64,000 nucleotides of DNA from assembly GCA_964036195.1 (NCBI GenBank), contig OZ038454.1, positions 8,184,001-8,248,000 of the forward strand. Reading direction: 5' to 3'. Numbering within the stretch: position 1 is the first letter of the stretch; each line of letters starts with the position of its first letter. The notes beneath the pieces are model-generated. The model was not told the origin of the DNA. It made no database searches and was given only the letters and a program-made list of their open reading frames with translations. The stretch is from Sphaerolaimus hirsutus. Its lineage: Eukaryota; Nematoda; Chromadorea; Monhysterida; Sphaerolaimidae. Shown in pieces: positions 11,375 to 20,700 of this stretch. Position numbers and translations under genes: made by a program.

Positions 11375-12163
11375 TTAGCCTGGATTCCACTGGGTGCTGG
11401 AGCTAAGCCTTGCCTTGTGCTTGCGGCACATGCAGGGCTCGCCCCGAAAGTTGGTCACCAGTTGACCATCGGATTTTCCAGGGTTCACCAACACGAACTC
11501 GGCATGTGGTGAAACACGTTTGGCAGAATTGCGAAAACATTTGGAGGCAGACTTTTTGCGTGGGGGCCTGCCGTAGACCTTGCTGCCCTTGGCGCGTGGC
11601 AGTGTAGCGGGCTTCGACGAGTGCGATTTCCGAATGCCAGTAATTGGCGCCAATTCACGATGTGATAGTTTAGTGACCACCAATTGTGTTAGCATTTCCC
11701 CCTTAGTCGGAGACCGGCAGGCGCGAATCGATTCACCCATGGCCCTGGGCGTGAAATTGGCTTCGAGTCGCTGGAGCTCAGAAATGGCTGTGCGATTCAT
11801 TTTTAATGTGCCGTAGAGTGCCTCGTGGCCAAAAAGAAGCGGGCTCGATGTGCGCGGGAAGTGTGGTTTTCGTTTAACCACAGCCCAGATGTCTGCCGAT
11901 TGCTGTTGTCCACCGGGTGTGGTATGCAGCAAATGCATTTTGTATAACGCCAAGTGATGCCCCGGAATTGGCTCGCCGGCAGTCCCCAAACCAGAATCAG
12001 GGTATGGCCAGTACTTTGCCTTTTCTGTGCTGGCATTGCACTGTGCGCGTTTCCACACATCCTCGAGCAGATGCTCCTCGATGATGATCCCCTCCTCAGC
12101 CACTATCAAGTGTGCCTGTGAGCGTGCAGCCCATGAAGTCCACCTTGGCCAGTGGGCGATCAC
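11375..12163 (-). CDS. Second ORF of the LTR element, function unknown
   Basis: 262 codons, overlapping the 3' end of the Gag ORF by 68 bp and shifted +1 relative to it. Expression could use a +1 frameshift or a separate start. I recognise no protease, RT or integrase motif. The C-terminal third is rich in Lys/Arg (KGSKVYGRPPRKKSASK) and could bind nucleic acid. It occupies the place where pol normally begins. Alternatively it is the decayed remainder of pol read in a fortuitous open frame. About 270 bp of non-coding sequence follow before the polypurine tract. Confidence 0.5.
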   Translation of the reverse strand: MIAHWPRWTSWAARSQAHLIVAEEGIIIEEHLLEDVWKRAQCNASTEKAKYWPYPDSGLGTAGEPIPGHHLALYKMHLLHTTPGGQQQSADIWAVVKRKPHFPRTSSPLLFGHEALYGTLKMNRTAISELQRLEANFTPRAMGESIRACRSPTKGEMLTQLVVTKLSHRELAPITGIRKSHSSKPATLPRAKGSKVYGRPPRKKSASKCFRNSAKRVSPHAEFVLVNPGKSDGQLVTNFRGEPCMCRKHKARLSSSTQWNPG

Positions 12164-13985
12164 AGTGGGCGTGTCGCACAGTTGACGGGTTCATGGTGCA
12201 ACCCATCTGCTTGTGAGCTGCGTAGCCGCTAGGGAACCACGTTTCAAAATCATCGGGCTCGGGCTCAGAATCGGATGGCGGAGTAGAAACATTTTTAGTC
12301 ATTTTAGTAGATGGATTACCACTAGGTTCGGTGTCAGATTCAGGGGCACTATAGATGTGCTCATCCACTTTCAGATTGAGTTTGCCACACTCAATGCGCA
12401 TATTTTTCTGAGCATCGTGCTCAGTCTTGCCGGCCTTACGCAGGAAGTCTCGGGCTCGTTCCGCCCGATCCAGTCGATAGGCAGGAGAATCAGGATTCAA
12501 ATAACATTTTGCCGGCTCATGCGGCATGGGTGCACGATGCATGAAATAGGTGCACCATGGACCCTGATGTGTCGTCGGGTCAAATTTTGACTGCCTTTCC
12601 CAGCCATCGTTTTGACTGCCAGATCGACCCGAGGCATTCATGGATGCAGCCACAGCTGGTGGGTCATTGGACCATCCAGCGTTTCCACCGTTGGACGGAT
12701 TCGGTGCACGATTAGCATTACGCTGCTCATTTTGTTCGGCCCGATAATGCAGATTTTCCTCACGCGTGATGTCGAGGCGTCCAACGACATCCGCCAGTTC
12801 GATCTGACCATCTTGCCATTTCTCGCGCCACGGATACCAAAGAGACATTGGCAGCATTCCTCCAATCTCGAGGAACAATTTATCGCCAATCATTTTCTCG
12901 CGCTGTGAGTCGTCAATCTGCTCACTAATATAGTGGAATGTGCTGCACAATCTGCTGTACAGGGTGGCCACAGAATCAGTAGGTTTAGCCGAAATTCGAT
13001 ACCACTCAGCGACGGAATGCGCCTTGCGGTCCACTCGAAAAACACGAGCCAATTTGTCGAGAACATAAAGCACGGTATTGCGCTTATCCAGGCGAATAGA
13101 AATATAGTGCGCCTGTGCGCTTCCCTTCAAACATTGCTGGAAAACATTGGTCCAGAACAAATGTTGATATGGTGGGGGAACGTTCAGAGCCTGTAGCGCC
13201 ACATTGTGAAGCCAAAATTTAAAGGGCCCCGATGGCGCGCTCGAATCCCCATTGAATGGTGTCTGCTTGCTAGCGACAGTGGCTACATGGCCGCCACTCA
13301 TGCGATCACTGGATGAAATTTGTGCCAGTGCATCCACGAGTGACGGAAAACCATCGGCCGGTGCCATGACGTATTTGTCAACGTAGGCGGCAATTTGGCC
13401 GATCAGGCCACCCGGGGCAGACGAAATCGCCTGCAATCTACTTTCAGTCGAATCCACCGGCAGGTTGGTGGATGACATTGACGGGGTGCTCGATGAAGCT
13501 TGATTCGGCACACCCGATGCAGGCCCCAAGTTTGGGCTTGCACTTGGATTAGGTGGCACAATGGGTGCCTGTGTCGCTTGCACAGCCGATAGTTGAGTGA
13601 CTTGCGCCCCAAGCTGCTGGATAGCTGCCAAAAGATCAGCCACAACAGGCATGGGAAGTGCCGCCACAGGTGGCTGGGCCGCTGGAGTGGAAGGCAGCGC
13701 AATGCCGCTATTATCACCCGCAGCAGGCACCTCACCGTCAGGGTCCAGCGCCAACTCCAGCGAGTCGTCAGGGTCAGTGAAATATAGGTCCATGCAGCGC
13801 CATACTTGGCGGACCAATGCCACATTGCTCAAACGCGGCAGATCACTGATTGTGGGCCATTCATCATTGTTGTCATCACGATATTGCAGGATTGTGGTCA
13901 GCAATTGCATCAGCTTTTGCCGCTGGCCACGATCGATCCATGCCTCAACAATGGGCTCCAACTCAGGGCGCTTGTATTGCGACAT
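12096..13985 (-). CDS. Gag-like polyprotein ending at a truncated protease
   Basis: 629 codons. Residues 1-85 are an N-terminal domain. About 95-235 is Pro/Ala/Ser-rich linker. About 244-420 is a helical capsid-like region beginning FNGDSS and resembling the retrotransposon Gag core (WLHNVALQAL, YSRLCSTFHYISEQI). Near 478-494 a C-X4-H-X5-H-X4-C pattern could replace the usual CCHC zinc knuckle. The last residues, TLTGTLDSG, look like the start of an aspartic protease, whose active site is D-S/T-G, but a stop follows at once. Particle assembly and RNA packaging are inferred from family knowledge. The frame is fully open, which fits a young element. Confidence 0.8.
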   Translation of the reverse strand: MSQYKRPELEPIVEAWIDRGQRQKLMQLLTTILQYRDDNNDEWPTISDLPRLSNVALVRQVWRCMDLYFTDPDDSLELALDPDGEVPAAGDNSGIALPSTPAAQPPVAALPMPVVADLLAAIQQLGAQVTQLSAVQATQAPIVPPNPSASPNLGPASGVPNQASSSTPSMSSTNLPVDSTESRLQAISSAPGGLIGQIAAYVDKYVMAPADGFPSLVDALAQISSSDRMSGGHVATVASKQTPFNGDSSAPSGPFKFWLHNVALQALNVPPPYQHLFWTNVFQQCLKGSAQAHYISIRLDKRNTVLYVLDKLARVFRVDRKAHSVAEWYRISAKPTDSVATLYSRLCSTFHYISEQIDDSQREKMIGDKLFLEIGGMLPMSLWYPWREKWQDGQIELADVVGRLDITREENLHYRAEQNEQRNANRAPNPSNGGNAGWSNDPPAVAASMNASGRSGSQNDGWERQSKFDPTTHQGPWCTYFMHRAPMPHEPAKCYLNPDSPAYRLDRAERARDFLRKAGKTEHDAQKNMRIECGKLNLKVDEHIYSAPESDTEPSGNPSTKMTKNVSTPPSDSEPEPDDFETWFPSGYAAHKQMGCTMNPSTVRHAHCDRPLAKVDFMGCTLTGTLDSG

Positions 13986-13999
13986 TTTCCCGATTGCAA

Positions 14000-14631
14000 A
14001 GCCACTAAATCAGCACACACGAAATTTGCAAAAAATGGTGCTGGAGTGGCTGAATGCAGCAGAATGGCACCGACAATGTAGTGCGAATTCCCTCTAACTG
14101 TGCCTGCAACATTCCAGTGCAAAAATTGGCACAGGAGGGACTCAGTGCAGATAGGCACTGAGTAGATGGTGCGGTGGCGGTAGGCCAATGTCGCACCAAT
14201 TGCACTTGACAAAATATTTCCCAAGTGCAAACACGTGTCACAGCAGATGCGGCACACCAAGTACGCTGCAGCGATTGGCCACTGCAGCGCCAAACGTACT
14301 GCACGTGCAGCGTCAGCTGCACCAGTGCAGAAACAACGCGGTAGTGTCTGCGCGCCACCGGGCAGCAGGGCAATAGAGCGCCCCTTTGTTTAGCACTGCG
14401 TCGCTGCAAAAGCGGCGCAGTGATTCACCAAGTGGCGGCGCCGACGGCCCAGACGCGCCTGAATGCTGCGCGGGAATGTCGACGCTGCACGAAATTGCAG
14501 CGGCGCCCGATGTGCAGCGCGGGCGGAAAATTCGGCTCCGCTGAAAAGTGGTGCCGACCAAAAATGGCACAGCCGACCAGTTCGGCTGTGCAAATCAGGA
14601 GGGCCCAGCGCCCTTTTGAAATCGATTTTGA
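14000..14631. other. Rest of the retroelement leader, also hairpin-rich
   Basis: No ORF of the element starts here. Additional stems are visible: GCACAGCCGA with TTCGGCTGTGC around 14568-14592, GCGGA with TCCGC near 14522-14540, GCTGC with GCAGC near 14483-14500, and CTGCACGTGCAG near 14300. GC-rich and probably strongly folded as RNA. Confidence 0.5.
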
Positions 14632-15190
14632 ATCAGCCCCAGTGGCTGATCGCACCGCGTCGCGTTGCCGCGCAGCCCCAGTGGCTGATAAGTGGTGAAG
14701 ATGGACAGGGCGCCACCGAAATGCGATGGCGGTGCGGCCGCGCAGCTCCAGTGGCTGTTTTGCGGTCGAAAACAATTTTCGAAATTCAATCAGCCCCAGT
14801 GGCTTGATCGATGTTGGAAAACCGGCGCGCAGCGTTGTCGCTATGCCGCTAGCCCCAGTGGCAAAGTGGCACAAAAAAACGATTTCGATCAGCCCCAGTG
14901 GCTGATCGAAACAACCGCTTGGCCGCGCAGCCCCAGTGGCTGATAAGCGGCCAGCCGGGCGGAGGCGTTGCGACGCCGCGTCGCGGGAGGTGCGTCGCGG
15001 CGCGTCGATAAAATGTCGCTGGCCCCAGTGGCTCAGCGACAGCGAAAAACGTTGATTTCCGATCAGCCCCAGTGGCTGATCGGAACGTGAAGCGTCGCGA
15101 CTGCGCGCCGCGAGTTGACGCAACGTCGCTGGCCCCAATGGCACAGCGACTCGAAATGAAATGAAGTCGATCAGCCCCAGTGGCTGATCG
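14632..15190. repeat. Array of eleven hairpins with conserved GCCCCAGTGGC core
   Basis: The 11-mer GCC-CCAGT-GGC (3-bp stem, 5-nt loop) occurs with its centre near 14641, 14680, 14750, 14798, 14857, 14897, 14935, 15027, 15071, 15137 and 15179. Two copies are point variants (GCTCCAGTGGC, GCCCCAATGGC). Most are extended by outer stems that differ in sequence yet still pair: TTTCGATCA with TGATCGAAA, TGTCGCT with AGCGACA, TGGCCGC with GCGGCCA, TGCCGC with GTGGCA. Spacing is irregular (about 35-90 bp). It lies wholly in the leader between PBS and gag. A packaging, dimerisation or translation-control RNA is the likely role, by analogy with retroviral leaders. Confidence 0.85.
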
Positions 15191-15260
15191 AAAACGATAT
15201 CTGCGCGGCCAACGTGCCGCGACAGCCAGGCGATCAGGAAAGCCTGGGATCGATAAAGCG

Positions 15261-15282
15261 GGGAGCGAAATGAATCGCTCCC
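15261..15282. promoter_or_regulatory. Perfect hairpin overlapping the primer-binding site
   Basis: GGGAGCGA, loop AATGAA, TCGCTCCC. Its distal arm covers the first bases of the PBS at 15278-15295, so primer tRNA annealing would compete with the stem. A second stem, CCAGGC with GCCTGG, lies at about 15226-15247. Confidence 0.65.
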
Positions 15283-15295
15283 AGTACAGTCACCA
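15278..15295 (-). promoter_or_regulatory. Primer-binding site
   Basis: On the + strand the 18 bases CTCCCAGTACAGTCACCA abut the LTR and end in CCA, as a tRNA 3' end does. On the - strand they form TGGTGACTG..., directly downstream of the 5' LTR. I cannot name the tRNA without a search. Confidence 0.75.
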
Positions 15296-15797
15296 TGTCA
15301 CGGCCGCGTAGTTGCGGTCGTTGATATTTACTTGGTGGGGGTTGATTTGTAGAAGCGGCGGCCCTAATTTCACTCTTTTTAAGTGATCGAGCAAATGCCA
15401 GGTAGAAACAAGCCAAGTCCAACTTTCAAATGACTTCCGGCGCGTTTATTTAGCGATTTCGGTAGGCATTTTAATAGAAAATCGGGGGCGAAAATAGGTA
15501 GATTTTAGGGGAAAATAACGAGTCAAAAATACGAAAACATTGACTGCCAGCCGATGGAAAAAGTCGGCTGGCGATGGAAAGAAAAGGGGGCACATCTCAA
15601 AAGCCTAAAAAAACACACACAATAGAAAGAGATGCCCTTGTGCGCGGGCACTTATTTAGGTCACACGCAAAGTCGCAACGCTACGCGGCGCGTGTGAAAC
15701 ATAAGCGAGGGGGGCATGAAACATGTATTTTGAACCTACAGTAAGAATTGAACAAAAATATACCTAAAACAAATGGCGCCGTTACCGCGGCATAACA
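15296..15797 (-). repeat. 5' LTR (proximal)
   Basis: 502 bp, TGTCACGG to GCATAACA, with the same length and sequence as 10600-11101 apart from one C/T. Followed by the target duplication CAAG at 15798-15801. As the 5' LTR of a - strand element it should carry the promoter. Confidence 0.92.
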
Positions 15798-15801
15798 CAA
15801 G

Positions 15802-16258
15802 TACCACGACTAAGAAAAAAAAAGTAATTTTGCACTAGAACTTGTTCAGTTGCATGACGTCACACCGTGAAACTCAATCCTATCTGTGAATAGAAGTGTG
15901 AGAATGTTCACCGGCCAGATTACTAGTCGAGCCTGCATTTTTGTACCCGGTCCCAAATTCAAAGTTTGACAAGTGACAAGAAAAGTACCTAAGTGGTGAG
16001 AAAAGTGATAAGTGGTAGGTCAAGTGACATCAAAACTCCCGTGGCAGGTAAATTTGTTGCTGAAAACACCTGAGTTCACTTGTCGCCTGATTTACCGCCT
16101 TTCTACTTGTGGAATTGGCCCCTGTAGTTCGAACTTGCTAAATAAAAGCTGTCCATAGAAGCACTCCCCCCGTTCTCTGGCGCCCATGACCTATGCTGAG
16201 AAGACTATCATCACATTTCATTGCTTTTCCTAGGACTGTGCAGATAGGTGTTGCATAC
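15802..16258. other. Intergenic, nothing recognised
   Basis: No exon, RNA gene or complete element seen. A degraded foldback may lie at about 16010-16125 (GACAAGTG/CACTTGTC-type motifs). Confidence 0.35.
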
Positions 16259-16625
16259 TACCGTATTTTTTCTAATAGAAGAGTGCCGTTCAATTTTTTT
16301 TTCAACATTTTTATACGCCGTTCTATTGTAGGCTGCCGTTCTATTTTTTCACCAATCTTTTTGAACATTTTTCATTTCAACAAGGTTTTTATGATGAATC
16401 CTGGGCAATATTTTGACATCAGATCATCTTCAGTTTTAAATATAATATCTATTTGAAATAGGGATGTTCTGGCCATCCATTTATTTTGACTTTTCTGTCT
16501 TGGCATTCTTTAAACGTGATTTCTACCAGCCGTTATATTGGAGGTGCCACCCAATTGGAGGCTGCCGTTCTGTCGGCGGTGCTTTTCTATTGAAGGTATG
16601 CCGTTCTATTAGAAGAAATACGGTA
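16259..16625. mobile_element. H-like palindromic element with TA ends
   Basis: Left end TACCGTATTTTTTCTAATAG, right end its approximate complement finishing ATACGGTA. TA-flanked CCGTATTT ends are shared with family H. The interior carries several GCCGTTCTATT copies. No ORF of note. From 16626 to 17538 I see no supported exon, only an isolated 79-codon - strand ORF at 17158-17397 that I do not accept. Confidence 0.6.
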
Positions 16626-17538
16626 TACGCATACACGGGACTCCACACCTAAATACGCAAATACAATCCATGTATGTGTACAGTGTACTCGTTTCGTATA
16701 TACCTGTACTTTGCGTAACTCCGCCCATTTTCGACGGTCCGACTTGAAGGATGGATGGACGGCGTATTGTCACTGTGAATTTGCGTTGCGCAATTTTCAT
16801 TTCGTGCCTCCTGTTTTTACTGGAGAGTTCGCGCGATTTCCGCGCTCTGGCGTTTTTTGATTTGATTTTTATGTAGTCGAGATGAGTTTCCGAGTTCAGG
16901 GACGAATTTCAATTGCATAGTCGGACGTTTTTTTCCGGGCGACCCGGTTAAGATTACACGCGCAATATAAGATTTTATGTAGTGATTAGCGGACGTGATG
17001 GCTTTTTTGTGGCCGCAAACACTGGTTTACGTCCGAATTTTAAAAAAAAATGATAAATGTGCGCTAAAACACATTTGAGATTACTGGAATGGATCAGCCT
17101 TGATCTTTGCCATCCGCAGTTGACGAAATAAGCTCAACTGCGTTCAAAGTGTATTTGTCAGTTTTGGAATTTTCGGCTGTAAAATAATCTGAAGCGATTG
17201 AATCTCGAATCGGTGACTTTTGAGAGCATTTCACTCGTTTCACGAAGCGCCGCAACACGACTGCTTTTTTCTTTTTCGATAGAATCCAACATTAGTGCGG
17301 AAGTTCCGGAAAAAGGACGGGAAATGAAAATTATTTTAGAAAAAAGAAACAGTCGGAGATGATTTCGATTCCGGCCGTCTGAATATTTCTCATCCATTCA
17401 TCGCCTTTCATCGTCGCCGACAAACTTCACAGCCGCCTCAATTATTACCATCACATTTTACCTTCAAATACCACCCGCACCCCCAAAATCGGGCCACCCC
17501 CAAAAAAAAACCCCACCCAACCCCCACCCCCCTCGCAG

Positions 17539-17704
17539 GGAATTAACGGCAGGGAGCGGCTCGAGCGCACGTGCATCGGCTAGCGGCGCCGCGCCGAATA
17601 CGGGTAGCGCGATGCAGACGCGCCACGGATCGCTACTGCCGCAGCAACAGCAAGGGAGGGGGCCGGCTGCGGCCAATAGACGATCCAGTTCAGATACTGC
17701 TGAG
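17539..17704 (+). CDS. Gene A exon (SGSSARASAS... LLPQQQQ)
   Basis: Acceptor after a long C-rich tract ending CGCAG, donor GAG|GTGGGA. Phase 2 in, phase 0 out. 55 codons open in one frame, Ser/Ala/Gln-rich, with RRSSSDTAE at the end that resembles a phosphorylation-prone linker. Confidence 0.55.
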
Positions 17705-20700
17705 GTGGGATTTTTTGGGGTGTTTTGTAGTGGGTTTTTCCTTTCGTTGGTCGTTCTTCTTAGCATTCCGCCAAGTTGGGTGTCGTTTTTGTAGTGGCGT
17801 GTTATGGCGTTTTCCGACTGCGGAGGTCACGATATTCTGTTGTGTGAGGTCAAAGTGAATTACATGTATCTAATCTATTAGCATTATTCGAAGCATAATT
17901 ATTTGTCGTTTCTGTGTAGTAGCTATGGCAACCTCATTGAAACTGACTGCCCTAAAAGGACTGATCGGACTGATAGAATTTATTGGACTAGGTGGTGTGA
18001 GCTCCGTCCCCATGCCACTCGTGGCACGCCCCAGGGGCATAGCGGATTTTGGGGTTAGCATTTTGGGGGGGGGGGGGGGGTCAGCCGGTCAGCACGCGTT
18101 AATAACTCGGGAACCGCTTGGCGAAAAATGTTGAAATTTGGATATGTTATGGTTTCAGGTCGGGGCTAGTTACAAGTCCGACGATTTTTTTCTACGACCC
18201 CCCCCCCTATCTCCGGTCTGGGGGGTCGTAGAAAAAAATCGTTGGACTTGTAACTAGCCCCGACCTGAAACCATAACATATCCGAATTTCAACATTTTTC
18301 GCCAAGCGGTTCCCGAGTTATTAACGCGTGCTGACCGGCTGACCCCCCCCCCAAAATGCTAACCCCAAAATCCGCTATGCCCAGGGGTCTCCAAGATTTT
18401 GGCTTTGGCGGGGGTTTTATAGATAGCAAATCGCTCCTCCGGTGGGATAGATAGCTGAAAATTTTTCTGGGGAGGCTCGAGGGGGCAAATAAGGCTTTTT
18501 CAAATTATAGAAAGCAGAAAGGGTGGAAAAAATAGCTTAAAATGGCTAACAATAGGTATATAACGATTTTTATAGTCGTAAACTGCGATTTTGAATGTGA
18601 AAAACTATGAAAAGGTACGTAATCAGGGATTTTGGGCGAAAATTGGAGCTCAATTTTGTCAGAAATCGATTAAGATAGATGTGTAGCTCGGCTATTTTTT
18701 TGGGGGGAGGGGGTCAGTGGGTATGGGGATAAGCCAAAATTTTAGCCTCCCCCCGGAGACCCCTGGCACGCCCATACCCTTTTTTCCAACTATTTTGTTG
18801 ATTACAACGTCTAAAATCTTATGCACAATCGTCCCCCCCCATTCACAGTCGACGGGCGGCTTGGACAGCGCGGTGCCGCCGTCGCCGGCCTCGTCGGACG
18901 CGCAGCAGGCGAACGACAACCGCCAAGCGCATCGCTCCGGCCAATCGCCGGCGCGCTCTAATGCATTCTCTAGTCGGTTTAGAATTAGATTTAGAACTTG
19001 TGGGTTTTGTCGGGATTTTTCAATTGTTAGAGCCGCTTAGGGCGTCGAAAGATAGGTGGACGGAAATAGGATTTGTTTAGCTGTCAGATTCTTGAAGGGT
19101 AAAAAGTTTTGTCTTTGTAAAAACGTAAACGAAAAACTGAGACGCCCTCTTGATCCCGGCCATGACACCTAAATATCCACCCTGGGGTTTCCAATGGGGG
19201 CTGCCCACCCCCAAATCGACCAGCTATGTATCTATCCCAGTGGCCGCTCTGCTATCTATCTACCCCCAGACAAAATTAGGGGCTACAACCCCTGAGACCC
19301 CCTCCTAAGCTCTCAGCTATTATCCATGTAGAGCAAATTTTGAGCGATTTCTCCTTCCCCAATATTTCTTCAAAATCGTTTAATTTTGCTCCATTTTGCC
19401 AATTTTCCCTTTCAAAATCGCTGTTTGCGGCTATTTTTAACCTACTTTCCCCCTTTCCGCCATCCTTACCTCGAAAAAGCCCAAATACATAAATATATCC
19501 CCCCCAGCAAATACGGGTGTAGCGGCGGCTGGGCGACCTGCCGCCGACGCGGCGGCGGCTGCAGCGGCGGCCGATTCCATGCTGCTGTTCGCCTTGGACG
19601 AGGAGGAGTACTGCGGCGAGCAGGAGAACCAGCCCAACTCGGGCGACAGCGGCGCGCCGCAGCGGCACACGGGTAGCCACGAGCACAAGGATGGAGAGCT
19701 TACTGATGGTTCGGTTTTGGTGGATTTTTTTGTACTTTTTTGGTGGGAGGGGGGTGAAAAATGAAGTGTTTTTGTGCTGTTCTGATGTTTTTTTTAAGAT
19801 GTTTCAGATTGTTCTGGGTAGGGTTGGAAAAAAACGTTTTTTTTAACTCGATGTTTTTTTTAAAAAAAACGTTTTTTTTATTTAAAAAACGTTTTTTTTT
19901 AAAAGCTCCCAGATATGACCTAGTGTCAACATATATAAGTATATCAGACACTGGCAATACTCTGTGATGTTAAATATGACCATATAATGGCTGTGGAGCC
20001 ATGGGATAGCATTATAAGTGGTGATTTGTGTCAAAAATATCCATTTTTCGTCGACATATTGTTTGTATATCGCCTTATAGTAGAATGTTCATGACTTCAG
20101 GTAAAGTTTGGCACGGAATGGTGATCAAACAAGGTTATAAAAGGAGGTTGTTACTTTGGGAGTGAAGTTACACACTGTGGAGGTACATGGAAGCACATTA
20201 CCTCAATTTTCTATATTACAGCAACATATGTCGGCTTATTCACCCATGGTACCACATAGAAATGGATGTTTTGATACTAAAAATGCAACAAAACCAATGA
20301 AAACAACCACCAATGTCAATTTGTGTGTGAAATTGCGCACTTGCGCGCAAAAATTTTGCAAAATACCTAGTGCTTAGTACTAAAAATTAAAAAAAAAACA
20401 TTTCGGACGTCATGTTAAAAAAAAAAAACGTTTAAAAAAAAACATCGGCCAACCCTAGTTCTGGGTATGATTGTCAGGTACCGTTATAATGATCAAGACT
20501 ACGGGAATCCCTACATAACGCCTGCCTCGCTCTCGGTAAAGTTTTACGTCTATCTATCCTTAAGTATGATCGATTTACTATCTAAACTATCTTAACCCCC
20601 TGCTTTGTAAAAATTCTCGCGACCCCTGTCTGGTGGCGTAAGGGATGAGATAATCACATCACATCATGAGAAAATTTATCTAATTAGTAAATTAATGTGC

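Larger units (their letters stand above)
10600..15797 (-). mobile_element. Young non-autonomous LTR retrotransposon
   Basis: 5.2-kb element read on the - strand. Two 502-bp LTRs differ at one base. It has a 4-bp target duplication CAAG, a primer-binding site ending in the tRNA CCA complement and a purine tract at the other end. The inside holds a Gag-like ORF, the first residues of a protease (DSG), and a second unrecognised ORF. There is no reverse transcriptase, RNase H or integrase, so it would depend on a relative in trans. The ~1.3-kb leader between PBS and gag is built of hairpins. Near-identical LTRs imply a recent insertion. Ty3/Gypsy or BEL affiliation cannot be decided from Gag alone. 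Confidence 0.9.

Noticed and set aside
12213..14097. Several + strand ORFs over the LTR element
   Set aside because: Antisense shadows of the 629-codon Gag frame.
14425..15144. 239-codon - strand ORF in the retroelement leader
   Set aside because: Its repeated peptide QPLGLI is just the translation of the hairpin core; the leader precedes gag and the repeats change frame.
17158..17397. 79-codon ORF on the - strand
   Set aside because: Isolated, no domain, no flanking exon or conserved motif.
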